Positions 1 to 8,464 of a DNA stretch of 64,000 nucleotides are shown piece by piece. The position numbers and the translations under genes were made by a program. Positions within the stretch are counted from its first letter, which is position 1, and every line of letters starts with the position of its first letter. The notes beneath the pieces were generated by a model. It saw only the letters and a program-made list of their open reading frames with translations. It made no database searches and was not told where the DNA came from. This DNA comes from Haloplanus vescus (lineage in GTDB: Archaea; Halobacteriota; Halobacteria; Halobacteriales; Haloferacaceae), in assembly GCF_900107665.1 (NCBI RefSeq), contig NZ_FNQT01000002.1, forward strand, positions 64,286-128,285, given 5' to 3'.

Positions 1-824
1 GCGCGGCCCTCGGCCGACCGGCGGACGTCGTCCGCGTTGAGAAAGCCGACCGGACGACTATCGACGTGACGGGTTACGGGAGCGAGTTCATCCCCGAAGA
101 CCCGGACGCGAACACCGTCGGCGCGGTCGCCGAGGCGCTCGACGCCCCGGCACACATCCGGATCGACAAGGGGATTCGTCCCTCGTCCGGACTCGGGTCG
201 TCCGGTGCCAGCGCCGCCGCTGCGGCGCTCGCACTCAACGAACTCTACGACCGAGGCCTCTCGCGACGCGACCTCGTCCCCATCGCCGGCAAGGGCGAGG
301 CCACCGTCTCCGGCGAGGTCCACCTCGACAACGTCGCGCCCGCACTCCTCGGCGGCTTCACCGTCGCCACGGGGCGGGACGTGACCGTCGTCGACGCGGA
401 CATCCCCCTCGTGGCCTGTCTTCCCGAGATAGCAATCTCGACGCGCGACGCCCGCGACGTGGTGCCCGCGGGCGCTACGATGGACCAGTTGGTATACACC
501 GTCGGCCGGGCCGCCACGCTGACGACCGGTATGTGTCGCGACGACCCGCGATTAGTGGGGAAGGGCATGCACGACCGCCTCGTCACGCCCGCCCGGGCCG
601 ACCTCATCTCCGGATACAACGAGGTTCGGGAGGCCGCCCTCGCCGCGGGCGCGACGGGCGTCACCGTCTCCGGTGCCGGGCCGGGCGTCCTCGCCGCCTG
701 CTACCCCGACGACCGACACGACATCGCGTCGGCGATGGTCGGCGCCTTCTCCGAGGCGGGCGTCGACGCCAGAGCCTATCAGACGAAAATCGGACGCGGG
801 GCGACGCTGTATCCCGACGACTAA
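1..824 (+). CDS. thrB: Homoserine kinase, 5'-truncated by the window edge
   Basis: This GHMP-family kinase phosphorylates homoserine in the cytosol with ATP, the step before threonine synthase. The reading frame is open from base 3, so the true start lies outside the window. The GTG at 66 is internal, because the residues before it (from A-A-L-G-R-P to T-T-I-D) already read like the family. The ATP-binding signature PSSGLGSSGASAAA is intact. Near the C-terminus, VTVSGAGPGVLAA matches the third GHMP motif. The protein ends about where haloarchaeal ThrB ends. Only the N-terminal tens of residues are missing. The next gene follows on the same strand after a short gap and is unrelated. Confidence 0.95.
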   Translation, partial: AALGRPADVVRVEKADRTTIDVTGYGSEFIPEDPDANTVGAVAEALDAPAHIRIDKGIRPSSGLGSSGASAAAAALALNELYDRGLSRRDLVPIAGKGEATVSGEVHLDNVAPALLGGFTVATGRDVTVVDADIPLVACLPEIAISTRDARDVVPAGATMDQLVYTVGRAATLTTGMCRDDPRLVGKGMHDRLVTPARADLISGYNEVREAALAAGATGVTVSGAGPGVLAACYPDDRHDIASAMVGAFSEAGVDARAYQTKIGRGATLYPDD

Positions 825-887
825 CTCGTCCCAAGACGTTTCTTTTCGCGCGGTGTGTCCCCGCCCGTGGATTCGAACAGCCTCCCG

Positions 888-1247
888 ATGGTCCCCGACC
901 TCCGGGTCGTCTCCAAGCCGGTTCGGTACCTCGTCTTGGGCGTCCTCGGTGCCGGCGTCCTCCTGTTCGCCGTGCTGGTGGTGCTCGGAACGCTGAGTAC
1001 GCCGACGGTCACCGTGGAGGCCACCGTCGTCGATTCGGTCCCGGCCGACGCGACGGACGAGGACGTATCTTCGCTGTCCGACTTCCCCGCCGACAGCCCG
1101 ATTCGGGCGGTCGTCGAGGATGCGCTCGAAAACGGTACCGCGTCGGCGACGGCGACGACGGCGGAGATTCGGGCCGCCGACGCTCCGGGAACGGAATGGT
1201 ACGTCAGACACGACGGACGAGTCGTTCGGGTCGAAGTGAACGCCTGA
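888..1247 (+). CDS. Single-pass membrane protein of unknown function
   Basis: The product is about 119 residues if the ATG at 888 is used; a GTG at 855 would add 11 residues. After a short cytosolic stretch there is one hydrophobic segment (about residues 15-40, L-V-L-G-V-L-G-A-G). An acidic domain of about 75 residues follows, probably outside the cell. It carries an evident D/E-rich start and a C-terminal W-Y-V-R-H-D-G-R-V-V-R-V-E-V pattern that looks like a small beta domain. I recognise no family. The gene is convergent with pdxS, and the two stops are 9 bases apart. Confidence 0.7.
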   Translation: MVPDLRVVSKPVRYLVLGVLGAGVLLFAVLVVLGTLSTPTVTVEATVVDSVPADATDEDVSSLSDFPADSPIRAVVEDALENGTASATATTAEIRAADAPGTEWYVRHDGRVVRVEVNA

Positions 1248-1256
1248 TTGCCGGCC

Positions 1257-2156
1257 TCAGACGCCGCGACCCTGCAGCTTCTCCTCGTCGGCCATGTCGG
1301 CGTTCGACTGGCCTTTCATCCCCTTGCCGACGTTCGTCGCGATATCGGCGAGGCGGTCGGGGTCGTCCCAGTTGTTGACCGCCTCGACGATGGCGGTGCC
1401 CATCGCTTCGGGGTTCTCGGCGCCGAAGATGCCCGACCCGACGAAGATGCCGTCACAGCCGTGGTGCATCATGAGCGCCGCGTCCGCGGGCGTCGCGATG
1501 CCGCCGGCGGCGAAGTTGACGACCGGCAGGCGACCCATCTCCGCCGTCTCGTGGACCAAGTCGCGGGGTGCGCCGTGCTCGCGGGCCCAGCGCTCGCGCT
1601 CCTCGTAGGCCATGCCCTCCAGCTGTCGGATAGCGCCTTTGATGGCGCGCTGGTGGGTGACGGCCTGGTTCACGTCGCCGGTGCCCGCTTCGCCTTTGGT
1701 GCGAATCATCGCCGCGCCCTCGTCGATGCGGCGGAGCGCCTCGCCGAGGTTGCGCGCGCCACAGACGAACGGCGCGGTGAAGTCGCGCTTGTCGATGTGG
1801 TAGTCGTCGTCGGCGGGCGTGAGTACCTCGCTCTCGTCTATCATGTCGGCGCCCGTCGCCTGCAGAATCTCGGCTTCCTTCTGGTGGCCGATGCGGGCCT
1901 TCCCCATGACGGGGATGGACACTTCCTCCAGAATCTCGGTGAGGGCCGCGGGGTCGGCCATCCGGGCGACGCCGCCTCGCTTGCGGATGTCCGCCGGGAC
2001 GGCCTCCAGACTCATCACCGCGACGGCGCCGCAGTCCTCCGCGATGCGGGCCTGTTCCGCGTTGACGACGTCCATGATGACGCCGCCTTTCTGCATCCGC
2101 GCGAACCCTCGCTTCACCAGTTCCGTGCCGCGCCGCAACTCTTCGAGGTCGGTCAT
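1257..2156 (-). CDS. pdxS: Pyridoxal 5'-phosphate synthase lyase subunit PdxS
   Basis: PdxS condenses ribose 5-phosphate, glyceraldehyde 3-phosphate and ammonia to pyridoxal phosphate, with ammonia supplied by the glutaminase PdxT. The near-invariant family start ([20 protein letters not shown]) is present. So are the [21 protein letters not shown] strand, the lysine region VMGKARIGH and the phosphate loop [15 protein letters not shown]. The ATG at 2156 gives about 299 residues and matches the usual length; a start 24 bases upstream would add an untypical M-Y-P-L-V-T-R-H. No pdxT lies next to it, so the glutaminase must be encoded elsewhere. Confidence 0.97.
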   Translation of the reverse strand: MTDLEELRRGTELVKRGFARMQKGGVIMDVVNAEQARIAEDCGAVAVMSLEAVPADIRKRGGVARMADPAALTEILEEVSIPVMGKARIGHQKEAEILQATGADMIDESEVLTPADDDYHIDKRDFTAPFVCGARNLGEALRRIDEGAAMIRTKGEAGTGDVNQAVTHQRAIKGAIRQLEGMAYEERERWAREHGAPRDLVHETAEMGRLPVVNFAAGGIATPADAALMMHHGCDGIFVGSGIFGAENPEAMGTAIVEAVNNWDDPDRLADIATNVGKGMKGQSNADMADEEKLQGRGV

Positions 2157-2272
2157 ATGCCTCGTTACGAGGGGATACACTTAACGCCAGGCTTTCGGTG
2201 GATATTGCCGGTCATCGCACCCACAATAGGTCGGCCGGGACACTGATGGCCGTCGCGTCCCACCTTCGACCG

Positions 2273-2437
2273 ATGAGCGACCGCGACCCGAGTTCGAAGA
2301 ACCCGCTCTCGCCCTACTACCCGTCGGAGACGCCCAGTCTCCCCGGCGACGGACGGACGTGGTTCGCCCTCCTCGTCGCCGGGATGCTCCTCTTGGGTGT
2401 GGTCTATACGTTCCTCACGCTGTTCGTCACGCTGTGA
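2273..2437 (+). CDS. Small single-pass membrane protein
   Basis: A 54-residue protein from the ATG at 2273. A charged, proline-rich head (SDRDPSSKNPLSPYYPSE) is followed by one C-terminal hydrophobic helix of about 22 residues that ends at the stop codon, so it is a tail-anchored topology. Upstream in-frame starts exist but would add unhelpful sequence. Proteins of this shape are common in haloarchaea and have no assigned function. It sits on the same strand as the DUF1405 gene, 66 bases upstream, and could share its transcript. Confidence 0.6.
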   Translation: MSDRDPSSKNPLSPYYPSETPSLPGDGRTWFALLVAGMLLLGVVYTFLTLFVTL

Positions 2438-2503
2438 CCGGCGCTCGCCGACGCCACCCGGTGGACCGCCACCGATTTACCGGCCCGCTCCCTGCCCCCG
2501 ACA

Positions 2504-3241
2504 ATGAGCTCCGGGACGGAGTCACTCGCGGGTCGCGTCGCTTCCCTCTTCGACGGTGCCTCGCTCCCCGACCCCGACCCGCTTCCGCGGTGGCTGGCGC
2601 CGCTGCCCCGCGCCCTCGAGAACTTCGGGCTCTCGATTGCGTGGGTCATCGTCCTCGTCAACCTCGTCGGCACCGCCTTCGGCTTCTGGTACTACCGCTT
2701 CCAGTTCGTCGCCGAGCCCAGCGTCATCTTGCCGCTCGTCCCTGACAGTCCCGTCGCGACGCTGTTTATCGCGCTGTCGCTCGCGACGTGGAAACTGGGC
2801 CGCGAGAGCGAGACGCTGAACGCGCTGGCTTTCTTCGGCTGTTGGAAACTCGGGCTGTGGACGCCCTTCGTCCTCGTCGCGTTCGCGGACGGCTTCCTCG
2901 CCGCCAACTCCCTGCCCATGTACGCCTTCCTCCTCGGCAGCCACCTCATGATGGCCGTCGAGGCGTTTCTCATCCATCGCTACAGCGACTTCCCCGTCCA
3001 CGCCGTCGCCGTCGCCGTCGCGTGGTACGGCCTGAACGACGTGGTAGACTACTTCGTCCCGCTGGTCGGGTCGCCTCACCACACGCTCTTGCCCGGCCAG
3101 CGCATCGTCGACGGGACGATAACCCACCTCTCGCCGACGCACGAAATCGCCGCCGCGGGCGCCGTCGTCCTGACGCTCACGGCTACCTTCCTGACGCTCG
3201 CGACGCGCGTGAAGAAGTTGGAAGCGACCGACCGGCGTTAG
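2504..3241 (+). CDS. DUF1405 family polytopic membrane protein
   Basis: A 245-residue protein with about six predicted membrane helices. The helix sequences F-G-F-W-Y-Y-R-F-Q-F and A-T-W-K-L-G-R-E-S-E match the DUF1405 (YpjA-like) family as I know it, including the aromatic pair after the first helix and the conserved W-Y-G-L-N-D-V-V-D-Y in the fifth. The biochemical role of the family is unknown to me. The stop codon overlaps the stop of the convergent gene 3238-3774 by four bases. Confidence 0.75.
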   Translation: MSSGTESLAGRVASLFDGASLPDPDPLPRWLAPLPRALENFGLSIAWVIVLVNLVGTAFGFWYYRFQFVAEPSVILPLVPDSPVATLFIALSLATWKLGRESETLNALAFFGCWKLGLWTPFVLVAFADGFLAANSLPMYAFLLGSHLMMAVEAFLIHRYSDFPVHAVAVAVAWYGLNDVVDYFVPLVGSPHHTLLPGQRIVDGTITHLSPTHEIAAAGAVVLTLTATFLTLATRVKKLEATDRR

Positions 3242-3774
3242 CCCGCCTGTCGGCGCTCGGTGAACGTAATCGTCTTTTCCTCGGACTGGACCGTCGTCTG
3301 GACGGTCACCCAGCCACCGGCGCTTTCGACGGCCACGGCGTCCGAGAGCGACAGTTCGACCCGCTTGGTCGTCGTGTGCGACTCACTCGCGTTGAGCGAG
3401 CCGACCCGTTCCTGTCCCTCCCAGACCACGTCGCCGTCGGTTCCGTTGCCGGCGAAGATGCGCGTGTAGACCGTTACGTCCGACGCGTCCGCGTCCCCGT
3501 CGTTCGTCAGCGTACTCGTCACGTCACGGCAGGTTCGCCCACACTCTTCCATCTGGTCGACGGTGAACGCGAAGGCCGGACTGGGCGCTGGCTGGGTCGT
3601 CGTCACGTTGTCGCCTCCCGTCCCGGCGGCCGTCTCCGTCGTCGTCTCAGTCGGGAAGGATTCGATGTCGTCTCCCGAACCGCTATCCGACGCGCCGCCG
3701 CCGAGGCCACCGAGACCCACCGCGGCGGCTGCGACGACGGCGACGACACCGAGCGCGATGACCCACTTCCGCAT
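3238..3774 (-). CDS. Secreted or membrane-anchored protein with an FxLYD-like beta domain
   Basis: A 178-residue protein. The N-terminal M-R-K-W then a hydrophobic run V-I-A-L-G-V-V-A-V-V-A-A-A-A-V forms a signal anchor. It is followed by a Thr/Ser/Gly-rich linker (about residues 30-65) and a compact beta domain with D-G-D-A-D-A-S-D-V-T-V-Y-T-R-I-F spacing, typical of archaeal FxLYD/CARDB-type surface domains. Two cysteines (E-E-C-G-R-T-C-R-D) could form a disulfide outside the cell. The ribosome site GAGGAGGTGA lies just ahead of the ATG. Function unknown. Confidence 0.65.
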   Translation of the reverse strand: MRKWVIALGVVAVVAAAAVGLGGLGGGASDSGSGDDIESFPTETTTETAAGTGGDNVTTTQPAPSPAFAFTVDQMEECGRTCRDVTSTLTNDGDADASDVTVYTRIFAGNGTDGDVVWEGQERVGSLNASESHTTTKRVELSLSDAVAVESAGGWVTVQTTVQSEEKTITFTERRQAG

Positions 3775-4035
3775 CGACGCTCACCTCCTCTCCTCGACTG
3801 CCGGGCCCCCGTCGATCCCTGTGCCTGTCGCCCGCGCTCCCGTCGCAACGAGTCTCGCCGCCCCTGTCCTGGCGACGAGCGTCGTTCCGTTCTCATTCAT
3901 CTCGTCAAGGTCGTAGCTGTCCGGCCCCGTATAACTGTACGTCGCTGAACCGCACTTCCCGCGGACTAGTCCAGATTAAATCGGATTAACGGCAGCGCTC
4001 CCACAGCCTTTCACGCTGGAGCGCCTGATTCCGCC

Positions 4036-5082
4036 GTGACCCTCTACGACCACCTCGCGGACCTGCCACTCCGCGTCGAGAGCGAGACCCGAACTCGCCA
4101 CGAGCGAGACACCTCCAGTGGGTTCACCCGTGCGACCACCGTCTTCGAGCTCCGCGGCGACGGGCACGTCGGGCGCGGCGAGGACGTCACCTACGACACG
4201 GAAGACCACGACGCACTCGCCGAGACGGGGTCGCTCGTCCCCACCGGCGAGTACACGTTCGACGAGTTCTCGACGGCGCTCGACGACGTGGACCTCTTTC
4301 CCACGGAAGACCCGGAACAGCCGTCTGCGCGCCATTACCGCCGCTGGGGGGTCGAGAGCGCGGCCCTTGATTTGGCGCTCCGACAGGCCGACACCGACTT
4401 CGCCACCGCGCTTGAGCGGGAGCGTGACCCCGTCCGGTTCGTCGTCAGCACCCGCCTCGGCGACCCGCCGACGACCGACCGCGTCGACGCGATTCTTGAC
4501 GCCCAGCCCGACATCGGCCTCAAACTCGACCCCACGAGCGACTGGGACGACGACCTGGTGACTGCGCTCGCCGACACCGGCGCCGTTCGCCTCCTCGACC
4601 TGAAGGGCCACTACACCGGGACGACGGTCGACCAAGCACCCGACCCGGACCTCTACGAGCGCGTGATTCGGGGCTTCCCCGACGCCGTTATCGAAGACCC
4701 GGCGCTCACCGACGAGACGCGAACGGTGGTGGCGTCGGCGCGGGACCGCCTCTCGTGGGACGCGCCGATAACGAGCGTCGAGAGCGTCCGTGACCTGCCG
4801 TTCGAGCCACGGTGGCTCAACGTCAAACCCTCGCGCTTTGGCACCGTCGAGTCACTCCTCGACACTATCGAGTACGCGCAGGCGAACGACATCGCGTGTT
4901 ACGGCGGCGGGCAGTTCGAACTTGACGTGGGCCGGGAACACATTCAGACGCTCGCGGCGACGTTCTACCCCGACGCGCCCAACGACGTGGCGCCCGGCGG
5001 CTACAATCTCCCCGACCTTCCCGCGGACCTGCCGGGGAGTCCGCTGGTTCCCGAGGCGTCGCCCCGCGGCCTCGACTTCTAG
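4036..5082 (+). CDS. Enolase-superfamily enzyme (o-succinylbenzoate synthase / Ala-Glu epimerase-like)
   Basis: A 348-residue protein starting at GTG 4036. It has the two-domain layout of the enolase superfamily. The N-terminal capping half contains G-V-E-S-A-A-L-D-L-A-L. The barrel half carries I-G-L-K-L-D, R-L-L-D-L-K-G, V-I-E-D-P and C-Y-G-G-G-Q-F-E. The barrel lysine and acidic metal ligands are visible but the family does not fix the substrate. Menaquinone synthesis (MenC) and dipeptide epimerisation are both possible; no men genes lie nearby. AT-rich ATTAAATCGGATTAAC about 50 bases upstream may hold the promoter. Its stop overlaps the convergent regulator gene by four bases. Confidence 0.75.
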   Translation: MTLYDHLADLPLRVESETRTRHERDTSSGFTRATTVFELRGDGHVGRGEDVTYDTEDHDALAETGSLVPTGEYTFDEFSTALDDVDLFPTEDPEQPSARHYRRWGVESAALDLALRQADTDFATALERERDPVRFVVSTRLGDPPTTDRVDAILDAQPDIGLKLDPTSDWDDDLVTALADTGAVRLLDLKGHYTGTTVDQAPDPDLYERVIRGFPDAVIEDPALTDETRTVVASARDRLSWDAPITSVESVRDLPFEPRWLNVKPSRFGTVESLLDTIEYAQANDIACYGGGQFELDVGREHIQTLAATFYPDAPNDVAPGGYNLPDLPADLPGSPLVPEASPRGLDF

Positions 5083-5990
5083 TCGTCGTCCTCGCGGTCG
5101 GCGTGGGCGCGCACCCACAGTTCGCCGATTCGCGACAGCTGCGTTCGGTAGGACTTGCCGTGCTCTTCCTGTTCGATGTAGCCTTTCCCGCCGGGACCGA
5201 GGCGGTCGACGTTGTAGATGACCTTCGACCGGAAGCTGTCGGTGTACTCCTCGCCGAGTTCGGCGGCGAGTGCCTCCGCGAGTTCGGAGACGGATTCGAA
5301 CTCGCCGTGGTCGCCGAGTTCGAACAGAATCACTTCCTCGAAAGGTTTGACGTTCGAGAAGGAGGCGACCGGCAGTTCGACGATGTGGTCCTCGCCGATG
5401 CGCTTGGCGCCGATGGTGGTACCGCGCTCGTCGAACTCGTCGAGGAGTTCCGTCGTGCCCGTCAGTCGCTCCCGAATCGCGTCCTCGTCGACCGACTCGT
5501 CGTCGAGCAGGTCGGTCAGCAGGTCGCGGTTCGCCCGCAGTTCCTCGGCGAGCTCCGTCTCCAGGTATTTCTCGGGGGCGGTGTAGTAGGTGTGGATGCG
5601 GTCGCGGTCGGCCTGCCGTTCGAGCGTGATGGAGTGGGCGGCGGTGGCGAAGGCGAAACTCACGGGCCGGGGCATCGAACTCACGTTGACCCACACCTCG
5701 CCGTCCGGCGCGCCCGCGTCCAGTTCGTCGTTGATGAGGTCGTACGCGCGCTTGAACGCCGCGTCGTAGTCGTAGACGTCCTCGATGACGACCCGAGTCG
5801 TCTCGGCGCCGAGCAGGTTCTGAAAGTCCTGTTCCAGTTTGGCGGAGAGGTTCCGCGAGTACTCCACGTTGGCCTCGCTCCCGACCGCTCCCTCCAACAG
5901 GATGACGCGGTCCACGTCGAACTGGTCGCGAATCAGCGGCGCGATCAGCCGGTCGTAATCGAACCCGACCGGGACGATGTGGGTCTGCAT
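5079..5990 (-). CDS. HFX_2341-type regulator: CARF-like sensor domain plus winged helix
   Basis: A 303-residue protein from the ATG at 5990. Residues 1 to about 150 look like a CARF/DUF6293 Rossmann domain: H-I-V-P-V-G-F-D-Y-D at the start, then V-W-V-N-V-S-S-M-P-R-P-V-S-F-A-F-A-T-A-A near residue 110, the place where CARF proteins bind nucleotide. A helical stretch follows. The C-terminal 100 residues look like a winged helix with S-K-V-I-Y-N-V-D-R-L-G-P-G-G-K-G-Y-I-E. Proteins of this family are annotated in haloarchaea as transcriptional regulators. No CRISPR array or cas gene is in the window. Confidence 0.75.
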   Translation of the reverse strand: MQTHIVPVGFDYDRLIAPLIRDQFDVDRVILLEGAVGSEANVEYSRNLSAKLEQDFQNLLGAETTRVVIEDVYDYDAAFKRAYDLINDELDAGAPDGEVWVNVSSMPRPVSFAFATAAHSITLERQADRDRIHTYYTAPEKYLETELAEELRANRDLLTDLLDDESVDEDAIRERLTGTTELLDEFDERGTTIGAKRIGEDHIVELPVASFSNVKPFEEVILFELGDHGEFESVSELAEALAAELGEEYTDSFRSKVIYNVDRLGPGGKGYIEQEEHGKSYRTQLSRIGELWVRAHADREDDD

Positions 5991-6039
5991 ACGTGGTAGT
6001 GAGCTGGCGCCGTTATATATCTCGCCAAGCAGGTCGGCG

Positions 6040-6852
6040 TCAGTCGCCGACCCGCACCTCGTCACCGACCGCAATCGACTGTTCTCGCGACGCCTCGGGC
6101 ACCTGCGAGATGAGCATCAGGGTGTAGAAATGCGGGAAGGCGTCTTCGTCGGCCCACTCGGGGAAGGTCGCCTCCCGCCGCTCCACGAATCGCTCGCGGA
6201 ACTCCGGCAGTGGGTCGCCCGTCTCCGGGTCGCGACTGGGGACCACACACCGCGCGCAGGGTTCGGCGCCCTCGAACCGAACGCCGTCGCCCACGACGAA
6301 CGCAGGGGCGTCTTCGCCGACGAAGCGGTCCTCCCAGAACGCGGGGACGCCGCTCACCTCGACGTTGGCGCGGAGGCGACGCCGGGCGCTCTCGACGGTC
6401 ATCTCGTCGAACCACGAGGCGACTGCCTCCAGCGTCGCGGTGCTGATGATGGAGGGACCGGCGTCGGGTCGGTCGACGAACGCCGGCGGTTCGCGGCGAC
6501 GCAGGTCGACCGGGTCGCCGATGAACTCGCCGAACCACTCGCCCGCCGTCGCGCGGCCGTCATCGGTCGAGAGGTCGAAGGTCCGTTCATCGCCGTCGTC
6601 CGGGTCGACGGTCAGGACGTGCGTCGAGGGGTCGAAGTCGGTCCGCACGTCGTGCACGCGGTCGGTCTGCTTGCCGTTGTACGCGAGCGTCTGCATGTCC
6701 GATCCCGTCTCGATGCGACTGGCTTCGGGGTCACACAGGGCGTACGCTCGGTCGCCCGCGAGCGTGCCCGCGGCGCTCACCTGCGCGGAGTCGACATCGA
6801 TTCCGTCGAACCCCTTGATGGGGTAACACCGCAGTCGGTCGATTTGCGCCAT
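6040..6852 (-). CDS. MOSC domain protein (molybdenum-cofactor-sulfurase C-terminal type)
   Basis: A 270-residue protein from the ATG at 6852. The N-terminal MOSC beta-barrel is recognisable from R-L-R-C-Y-P-I-K-G-F-D-G at residues 4-15. The MOSC domain proper holds E-P-C-A-R-C-V-V-P-S-R-D-P-E-T-G, including the conserved cysteine thought to carry sulfur or bind the cofactor. The family includes eukaryotic mARC and bacterial YcbX/YiiM, which act with molybdenum cofactor. The partner here cannot be read from the neighbours, though a MoaB homologue lies about 39 kb away in this window. Confidence 0.88.
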   Translation of the reverse strand: MAQIDRLRCYPIKGFDGIDVDSAQVSAAGTLAGDRAYALCDPEASRIETGSDMQTLAYNGKQTDRVHDVRTDFDPSTHVLTVDPDDGDERTFDLSTDDGRATAGEWFGEFIGDPVDLRRREPPAFVDRPDAGPSIISTATLEAVASWFDEMTVESARRRLRANVEVSGVPAFWEDRFVGEDAPAFVVGDGVRFEGAEPCARCVVPSRDPETGDPLPEFRERFVERREATFPEWADEDAFPHFYTLMLISQVPEASREQSIAVGDEVRVGD

Positions 6853-6893
6853 CGGCCTCACCTACAGCCGAGAGGCCCATAACGGTACGCGTC

Positions 6894-8297
6894 TCAGATT
6901 CGTGCCAACACGACCCACAGCAGGGCGACCACGGGGATGGCACCGAAAGGGCCGAGCACGACGACGATGCCGACCGCCGTCGACCGCTCGACCTGTGGCG
7001 CGAGGAACAGACCGGCGGGGACGGCGAGGAAGGCGAGCACCAAGAGTGAGGCGGCGGCGATGACCGTGGGGTCTCGCGCCGGTCGCGCCGTCTCCTCAAC
7101 GGGGAGGTCGAGCGTCTCGGCGGCCGCCTCGGCGTCGCGAACGGGTCCGAGTTGTACGTCTCGCCCGTCGGCCGACGCCACGTCGGCGACGGTGAGCGTG
7201 TCGGTCCCGCGGAGTCGGTCGACGATGGCGTTTTTCACCGAGAACTCCGTCGTCGAATCGACCGGCACCACCCACTGCGGGGCGTCGAGGAGCGTGTCGT
7301 ACGCCACCAGATTCTCGCCGCGTCGCTGGTACTCGATGGTTCCGTACCGGAGGTAAAACGAGCAGACGCGGCCGGCGACGACGGCGAGGAGTGGAACCAG
7401 TCCGAGGGCAATCCAGAGCGGGCGGCGCGTGAGGGCGGCGAATCCGGCGACGACGAGCGAACCCATGCCGAAGCGCGTCGCGAACCCGAACGCGACGGCC
7501 CAGACGCTCCCCAGCAGTACCGACCGCGCGTCGACGCCCACTCGCCCGCGGACGGGCGCGTCGGGCAGGTCGAGCTCCGGCGGTGGCTCGCTCGCGTCGG
7601 CCGTGAACCGCTCCCCGAGCTGGACGAGCGGTTCGCCGACGTGGTCGGCGTAGAAGCGATAGGCCGAGACGGCGGCTTTCACGAGGACGACGCCGACGAG
7701 GAGCGCGAGACTGCCCGCTCGACTGTCGGCGGCGAGGAGGCCGACCGAGAGGACGACGACGCCGAGTTGTATCGGCGTCTGGAGGAGCTCTTGGGCCGAC
7801 ACCGTCGCGTACTCCTCGTCCCCGACGTACTCGGTGACGAAGTCACGCACCTGCGAGACCAGTAACGCGCCGATGCCCGCGAGCAAGTCGAGCGAGAGCG
7901 CGATGTCCGGGCCGTCCGCACCCCAGTGGAGGAGCGTCAGCGGAAGCGCCGTCACGCTCCAGGCGCCGACAACGGAGAGCGCGAAGGGGACGTTCCGGGG
8001 GTAGAGCGGTGGCCAGTTTGGGTGGGGCCGCCAGCCACCGCGTTTCTCGCGGAGTTCGTGCAGGGGTTCGATCGACCCGGAAATCCCCGGCGAGCCACGC
8101 TCGGCGAACAGCGCCTTCACGGCCGCCATCACCATCGTCACGCACGCTTCGACCCAGTAGAGCACCAGCAGCGACGTGAGGTCCCACCCCCAGGCGACGA
8201 CGCCGACGAGTGGGAGGAGGTTCGCGACGACGACCAGCGCCAGTCCGAGCGCGGCCGTCACCGGGAGCGACTCGGGACCAGTCGAAGGGCGACGCAT
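6894..8297 (-). CDS. DUF6498-type polytopic membrane protein
   Basis: A 467-residue protein. The first half has several membrane helices (L-L-V-L-Y-W-V-E-A-C-V-T-M-V-M-A-A-V-K and an aromatic loop H-P-N-W-P-P-L-Y-P-R-N) typical of the haloarchaeal DUF6498 family. A second part, from about residue 250, adds two helices and a soluble domain of about 100 residues (F-Y-L-R-Y-G-T-I-E-Y onward) that resembles a bacterial-PH-like fold; this is a weak inference. Two more helices close the protein. Function unknown. It is transcribed divergently from dnaG. Confidence 0.65.
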   Translation of the reverse strand: MRRPSTGPESLPVTAALGLALVVVANLLPLVGVVAWGWDLTSLLVLYWVEACVTMVMAAVKALFAERGSPGISGSIEPLHELREKRGGWRPHPNWPPLYPRNVPFALSVVGAWSVTALPLTLLHWGADGPDIALSLDLLAGIGALLVSQVRDFVTEYVGDEEYATVSAQELLQTPIQLGVVVLSVGLLAADSRAGSLALLVGVVLVKAAVSAYRFYADHVGEPLVQLGERFTADASEPPPELDLPDAPVRGRVGVDARSVLLGSVWAVAFGFATRFGMGSLVVAGFAALTRRPLWIALGLVPLLAVVAGRVCSFYLRYGTIEYQRRGENLVAYDTLLDAPQWVVPVDSTTEFSVKNAIVDRLRGTDTLTVADVASADGRDVQLGPVRDAEAAAETLDLPVEETARPARDPTVIAAASLLVLAFLAVPAGLFLAPQVERSTAVGIVVVLGPFGAIPVVALLWVVLARI

Positions 8298-8388
8298 AAT
8301 CGCACGTTGGCGGCGGAACGGGCATGTATCTCCTGACTCGGCGCCGTCGCTGGCCAGTCGGAAGTACGACAGGTATTTCCCGGGTCAC

Positions 8389-8402
8389 CAAAAATTATAT
8401 AG
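8389..8402 (+). promoter_or_regulatory. TATA-type promoter of dnaG
   Basis: The run AAAAATTATATAGG stands out in a GC-rich intergenic stretch about 68 bases before the dnaG ATG. That would place initiation near 8420 and leave a leader of about 45 bases. The leader ends in a small CCCC-ACGA-GGGG hairpin whose 3' arm overlaps a purine-rich GAGGGGAT ahead of the ATG. If real, the hairpin could hide the ribosome site. Confidence 0.6.
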
Positions 8403-8464
8403 GCGTACATGGGGCGACCCATGAACTCACCATCACCATCATCACCCCCACGAGGGGATTATCA

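Noticed and set aside
3781-3900. A 39-codon frame ending six bases before the start of the secreted protein gene at 3774
   Set aside because: It uses AGG/AGA codons, is not acidic, and matches no family. The ribosome site at its end serves the next gene.
5079-5990. CRISPR-associated gene (Csa3/Csm6-like)
   Set aside because: The CARF-like domain alone does not make it CRISPR-associated. There is no nuclease domain, no cas gene and no repeat array in the window.
8425-8455. CATCAC-rich run in the dnaG leader as a repeat array
   Set aside because: It is a short imprecise triplet/hexamer run with no spacer structure, so not CRISPR and not a clear regulatory repeat.
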